Part shown: in pieces, positions 6,402 through 8,592 of the stretch | Layout of the letters: every line of letters starts with the position of its first letter | Position numbering within the stretch: the stretch's first letter is position 1 | Origin: Actinomycetota bacterium | GTDB lineage: Bacteria; Actinomycetota; Thermoleophilia; Gaiellales; Gaiellaceae | Assembly (NCBI GenBank): GCA_013816275.1 | Contig: JACDER010000042.1 | Span: 1 to 8,592 of the forward strand | Length of the DNA stretch: 8,592 nt | Reading direction: 5' to 3' | Made by a program: the position numbers and the translations under genes | The notes under the pieces: generated by a model | Told to the model about the DNA's origin: nothing | What the model saw: only the letters and a program-made list of their open reading frames with translations | Databases searched by the model: none

Positions 6402-6407
6402 TAAGCT
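6402..6407 (+). promoter_or_regulatory. Possible -10 hexamer for leaderless fbiC transcription
   Basis: TAAGCT (TANNNT) ends six bases before the fbiC ATG at 6414, the distance expected when transcription starts at the A of the start codon. No Shine-Dalgarno sequence is present in the 25-base gap. The same TAA is an in-frame stop for fbiC, so no earlier start is possible. The site overlaps a small hairpin (6404-6421), which offers a competing explanation. Confidence 0.3.
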
Positions 6408-6413
6408 CCTTCG

Positions 6414-8592
6414 ATGGAGCTCGTGCACGCGTCGACGGCCGAGCTGTGCGAGGCCGCTCGCGAGCTGCGCGCCCGCGGGAAGGGCGCGCTCGTCACCTAC
6501 TCGCCCAAGGTCTTCATCCCGCTGACGAAGCTCTGCCGGGATGTCTGTCACTACTGCACGTTCGCGAGGCCACCACGGCGGGGAGAGCGCGCGTACATGT
6601 CACTGGACGAGGTCCTGGAGGTCGCGCGGGCGGGGGCAGCGGCGGGGTGCCACGAGGCGCTGTTCACGCTCGGCGACAAGCCCGAGCTGCGGTATCGAGC
6701 GGCGCGTGAGGAGCTCGCCGCGCTGGGCTGCGAGACGACGATCGAATATCTGGAGCGGGCGGCGAGAACGGTGCTGGAGGAGACCGGCCTGCTGCCGCAT
6801 GTCAATCCCGGCGTTATGGGCGCAGCCGACCTCGCCGCCTTGCGTCCGGTCAGCGCGTCGCAAGGGATCATGCTGGAGACCGCTTCCGAGCGGCTGTCGG
6901 CACGCCGCGGGCCGCACTTCGGCTCGCCGGACAAGCTGCCGGCGAGGAGGCTGGAGACGATCCGCCTCGCCGGCGAGGCGGCCGTCCCCTTCACCACGGG
7001 GATCCTGATCGGGATCGGCGAGACGCGGGCGGAGCGGATCGAGGCGCTGCTCGCAATCCGGGAGCTCGGGGAGCGGTACGGGCACGTGCAGGAGGTGATC
7101 GTCCAGAACTTCCGCGCGAAGCCGGGGACGCGGATGGCCGGGCACCCGGAGCCTTCGCTCGACGAGCTGCTCTGGACGGCGGCGGCCGCACGCGTCGTAC
7201 TCGGACCGGACTGGAACATCCAGGCGCCGCCCAACCTGAGCTACGACGACTTCCCGCGGTTGCTGGACGCCGGGATCAACGACTGGGGAGGCATCTCGCC
7301 GGTGACCGTCGACCACGTGAATCCGGAGGCGCCGTGGCCGGAGGTCGAGCGACTGCAAGAGGCGACCGAGTCGCGCGGGTTGCGCCTTGCCCCCCGTCTG
7401 CCCATCTACCCGGAGTACGTGGCCGACCTGGACCGGTGGGCGGATCCGGCCGTCGCGGTCGCGGTACGCCGCCGGGCGGACGCGGACGGGTTGGGACGCG
7501 AGGACCGCTGGGCCGCCGGATCCTCCGAGACGCCCGCGAGGGCCGGGGTGGCCGCCAACCTCCTCCCCACTGCGAGCCTAACCCGGAAATCCGTACGCGT
7601 GGGTGCCGGAAATGGATCGAAATCGTCCCCACCGGTGGAGCAAGCGCTCGCCGCCGCCAAGGAGGGCCGCGAGCTCGACGAGGACGACGTCACCGCCCTC
7701 CTGCGCGCACGCGGCAGCGACCTCGCAGCGGTCCTCCAGTCAGCCGACCGACTCCGTCGTGAGGTCAACGGCGACACGGTCACCTACGTCGTCACGCGAA
7801 ACATCAACTACACGAACGTCTGCTACTTCCGCTGCGGCTTCTGCGCCTTCTCGAAGGGCAAGCTGGCGGAGAACCTCCGCGGCCGCCCCTACCTCGTCCC
7901 GCTCGACGAGATCGTCAGGCGCAGCCGCGAGGCCTGGGAACGAGGCGCGGTCGAGGTCTGCCTGCAGGGCGGCATCCACCCCGGCTTCACCGGCGTCTTC
8001 TACCTCGACGTTTGCCGCGCCATCAAGCAAGCGCTGCCCGACATCCACGTCCACGCCTTCTCCGCGCTCGAGGTTTGGCAGGGCGCGGCCACGCTCGGGC
8101 TCGACCTCGACGCCTACCTGACGCGGCTCCGCGAAGCCGGCCTCGCGTCGCTCCCGGGCACGGCGGCGGAGATCCTCGACGACGAGGTCAGGAGCGTGAT
8201 CTGCCCGGACAAGGTCTCGACCGGCCAGTGGCTGGGTGTCCACGACAGCGCGCACCGGGCCGGCCTGCGCTCGACCACGACGATCATGTTCGGCCACGCG
8301 GACACGCCCCGGAGCTGGGCCCGCCACCTGATCCGCCTCCGCGACCAGCAGAAGCGCACCGGCGGGTTCACCGAGTTCGTCCCCCTCCCGTTCGTGCACA
8401 TGGAGGCGCCCATCTTCCTGCAGGGCCGAGCCCGCCCAGGCCCCACCTTCCGCGAAGCGATGCTCGTCCACGCCGCCGGCCGGCTCGCGCTCCATCCCTG
8501 GATCACGAACATCCAGGCCTCCTGGGTCAAGCTCGGCTTCGAGGGCGCGAAGGCCGCGCTCCAGGCCGGGGCCAACGACCTCGGCGGTACGC
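6414..8592 (+). CDS. fbiC: Bifunctional FO synthase (CofG-CofH fusion), 3' end cut by window edge
   Basis: The frame from ATG 6414 stays open for 726 codons to the last base, so the C-terminus is missing, probably about 50 residues by comparison with homologues. It joins two radical-SAM enzymes that build FO, the chromophore of cofactor F420. The N-terminal CofG half (about 1-345) has the [4Fe-4S] cluster motif Cys41-x3-Cys45-x2-Cys48, then TLGDKPELR, LLPHVNPGVMG, LIGIGE, EVIVQNFRAKPGTRM, NIQAPPN and INDWGGISP, closely matching FbiC. A low-complexity linker spans about 346-412. The CofH half follows with Cys470-x3-Cys474-x2-Cys477 (NYTNVCYFRCGFCAF), LQGGIHP, HVHAFSALEV, LPGTAAEILDDEVR, GFTEFVPLPFVHMEAP and GANDLGG. 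CofH adds a tyrosine-derived hydroxybenzyl group to 5-amino-6-ribitylaminouracil, and CofG closes the deazaflavin ring. The start is fixed by an in-frame TAA at 6402-6404 and lies 25 bases after the binding-protein stop. Strand composition differs between the halves. Function is highly secure. Confidence 0.95.
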   Translation, partial: MELVHASTAELCEAARELRARGKGALVTYSPKVFIPLTKLCRDVCHYCTFARPPRRGERAYMSLDEVLEVARAGAAAGCHEALFTLGDKPELRYRAAREELAALGCETTIEYLERAARTVLEETGLLPHVNPGVMGAADLAALRPVSASQGIMLETASERLSARRGPHFGSPDKLPARRLETIRLAGEAAVPFTTGILIGIGETRAERIEALLAIRELGERYGHVQEVIVQNFRAKPGTRMAGHPEPSLDELLWTAAAARVVLGPDWNIQAPPNLSYDDFPRLLDAGINDWGGISPVTVDHVNPEAPWPEVERLQEATESRGLRLAPRLPIYPEYVADLDRWADPAVAVAVRRRADADGLGREDRWAAGSSETPARAGVAANLLPTASLTRKSVRVGAGNGSKSSPPVEQALAAAKEGRELDEDDVTALLRARGSDLAAVLQSADRLRREVNGDTVTYVVTRNINYTNVCYFRCGFCAFSKGKLAENLRGRPYLVPLDEIVRRSREAWERGAVEVCLQGGIHPGFTGVFYLDVCRAIKQALPDIHVHAFSALEVWQGAATLGLDLDAYLTRLREAGLASLPGTAAEILDDEVRSVICPDKVSTGQWLGVHDSAHRAGLRSTTTIMFGHADTPRSWARHLIRLRDQQKRTGGFTEFVPLPFVHMEAPIFLQGRARPGPTFREAMLVHAAGRLALHPWITNIQASWVKLGFEGAKAALQAGANDLGGT

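Noticed and set aside
5066..6496. 476-codon open frame on the minus strand across the binding-protein gene
   Set aside because: The composition is typical of an antisense shadow and it overlaps a well-supported family member along its whole length. It would also overlap livM and fbiC ends.
7636..8592. A separate cofH gene starting at an internal GTG near 7636
   Set aside because: No stop codon separates it from the CofG half, the frame is continuous through the linker, and actinobacterial FO synthases are normally fused. Internal re-initiation cannot be excluded but is not needed.
1..8592. tRNA, rRNA, CRISPR arrays, insertion sequences, attachment sites or toxin-antitoxin pairs
   Set aside because: No cloverleaf, regularly spaced repeats, transposase motifs or terminal inverted repeats were seen on either strand by eye. 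A dedicated tRNA or profile search was not possible.

Overview
This window looks like chromosomal DNA from a high-GC actinobacterium-type organism, most likely from the class Thermoleophilia (Solirubrobacterales/Gaiellales-like). The main evidence is a fused FO synthase of the actinobacterial FbiC type and strong G/C preference at third codon positions. A secreted protein also carries a short two-cysteine, calcium-binding-repeat-like module of a style I associate with Thermoleophilia. The taxonomic call is inference, because no rRNA or housekeeping marker is present.

Layout. Bases 1-1585 are transcribed leftwards. They hold a secreted six-Asp-box beta-propeller protein (sialidase-like fold, substrate unknown). 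Thirteen bases after it comes the first 34 codons of an XdhC/CoxI-type molybdoenzyme maturation protein, cut by the window edge. A 47-base divergent intergenic region (1586-1632) separates these from a rightward block that fills the rest of the window. That block is a complete branched-chain amino acid type (HAAT) ABC transporter in the order livG-livF-[164-base gap]-livH-livM-substrate-binding protein, then fbiC, which runs off the right edge. The frame from 6414 is open without a stop to base 8592 and carries both a CofG and a CofH radical-SAM domain.

How the genes work together. The binding protein captures a small ligand outside the cell, LivH and LivM form the membrane channel, and LivG and LivF power import. 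FbiC makes FO, the deazaflavin core of cofactor F420, from tyrosine and 5-amino-6-ribitylaminouracil. It sits 25 bases behind the binding-protein gene and may share its transcript, but no biochemical link is shown by the sequence.

Signals outside the genes. The livF-livH gap holds a strong 42-base hairpin just after the livF stop. A separate near-perfect 27-base inverted repeat follows it and contains a -10-like TATTCT. Several genes have a TANNNT hexamer 6-8 bases before the start codon and no clear Shine-Dalgarno sequence, suggesting leaderless transcription. I found no tRNA, rRNA, CRISPR array, insertion sequence or phage gene, and no obviously new multi-gene system. The most worthwhile leads are the regulatory DNA between livF and livH, the leaderless-start pattern, and the base-composition change inside fbiC.
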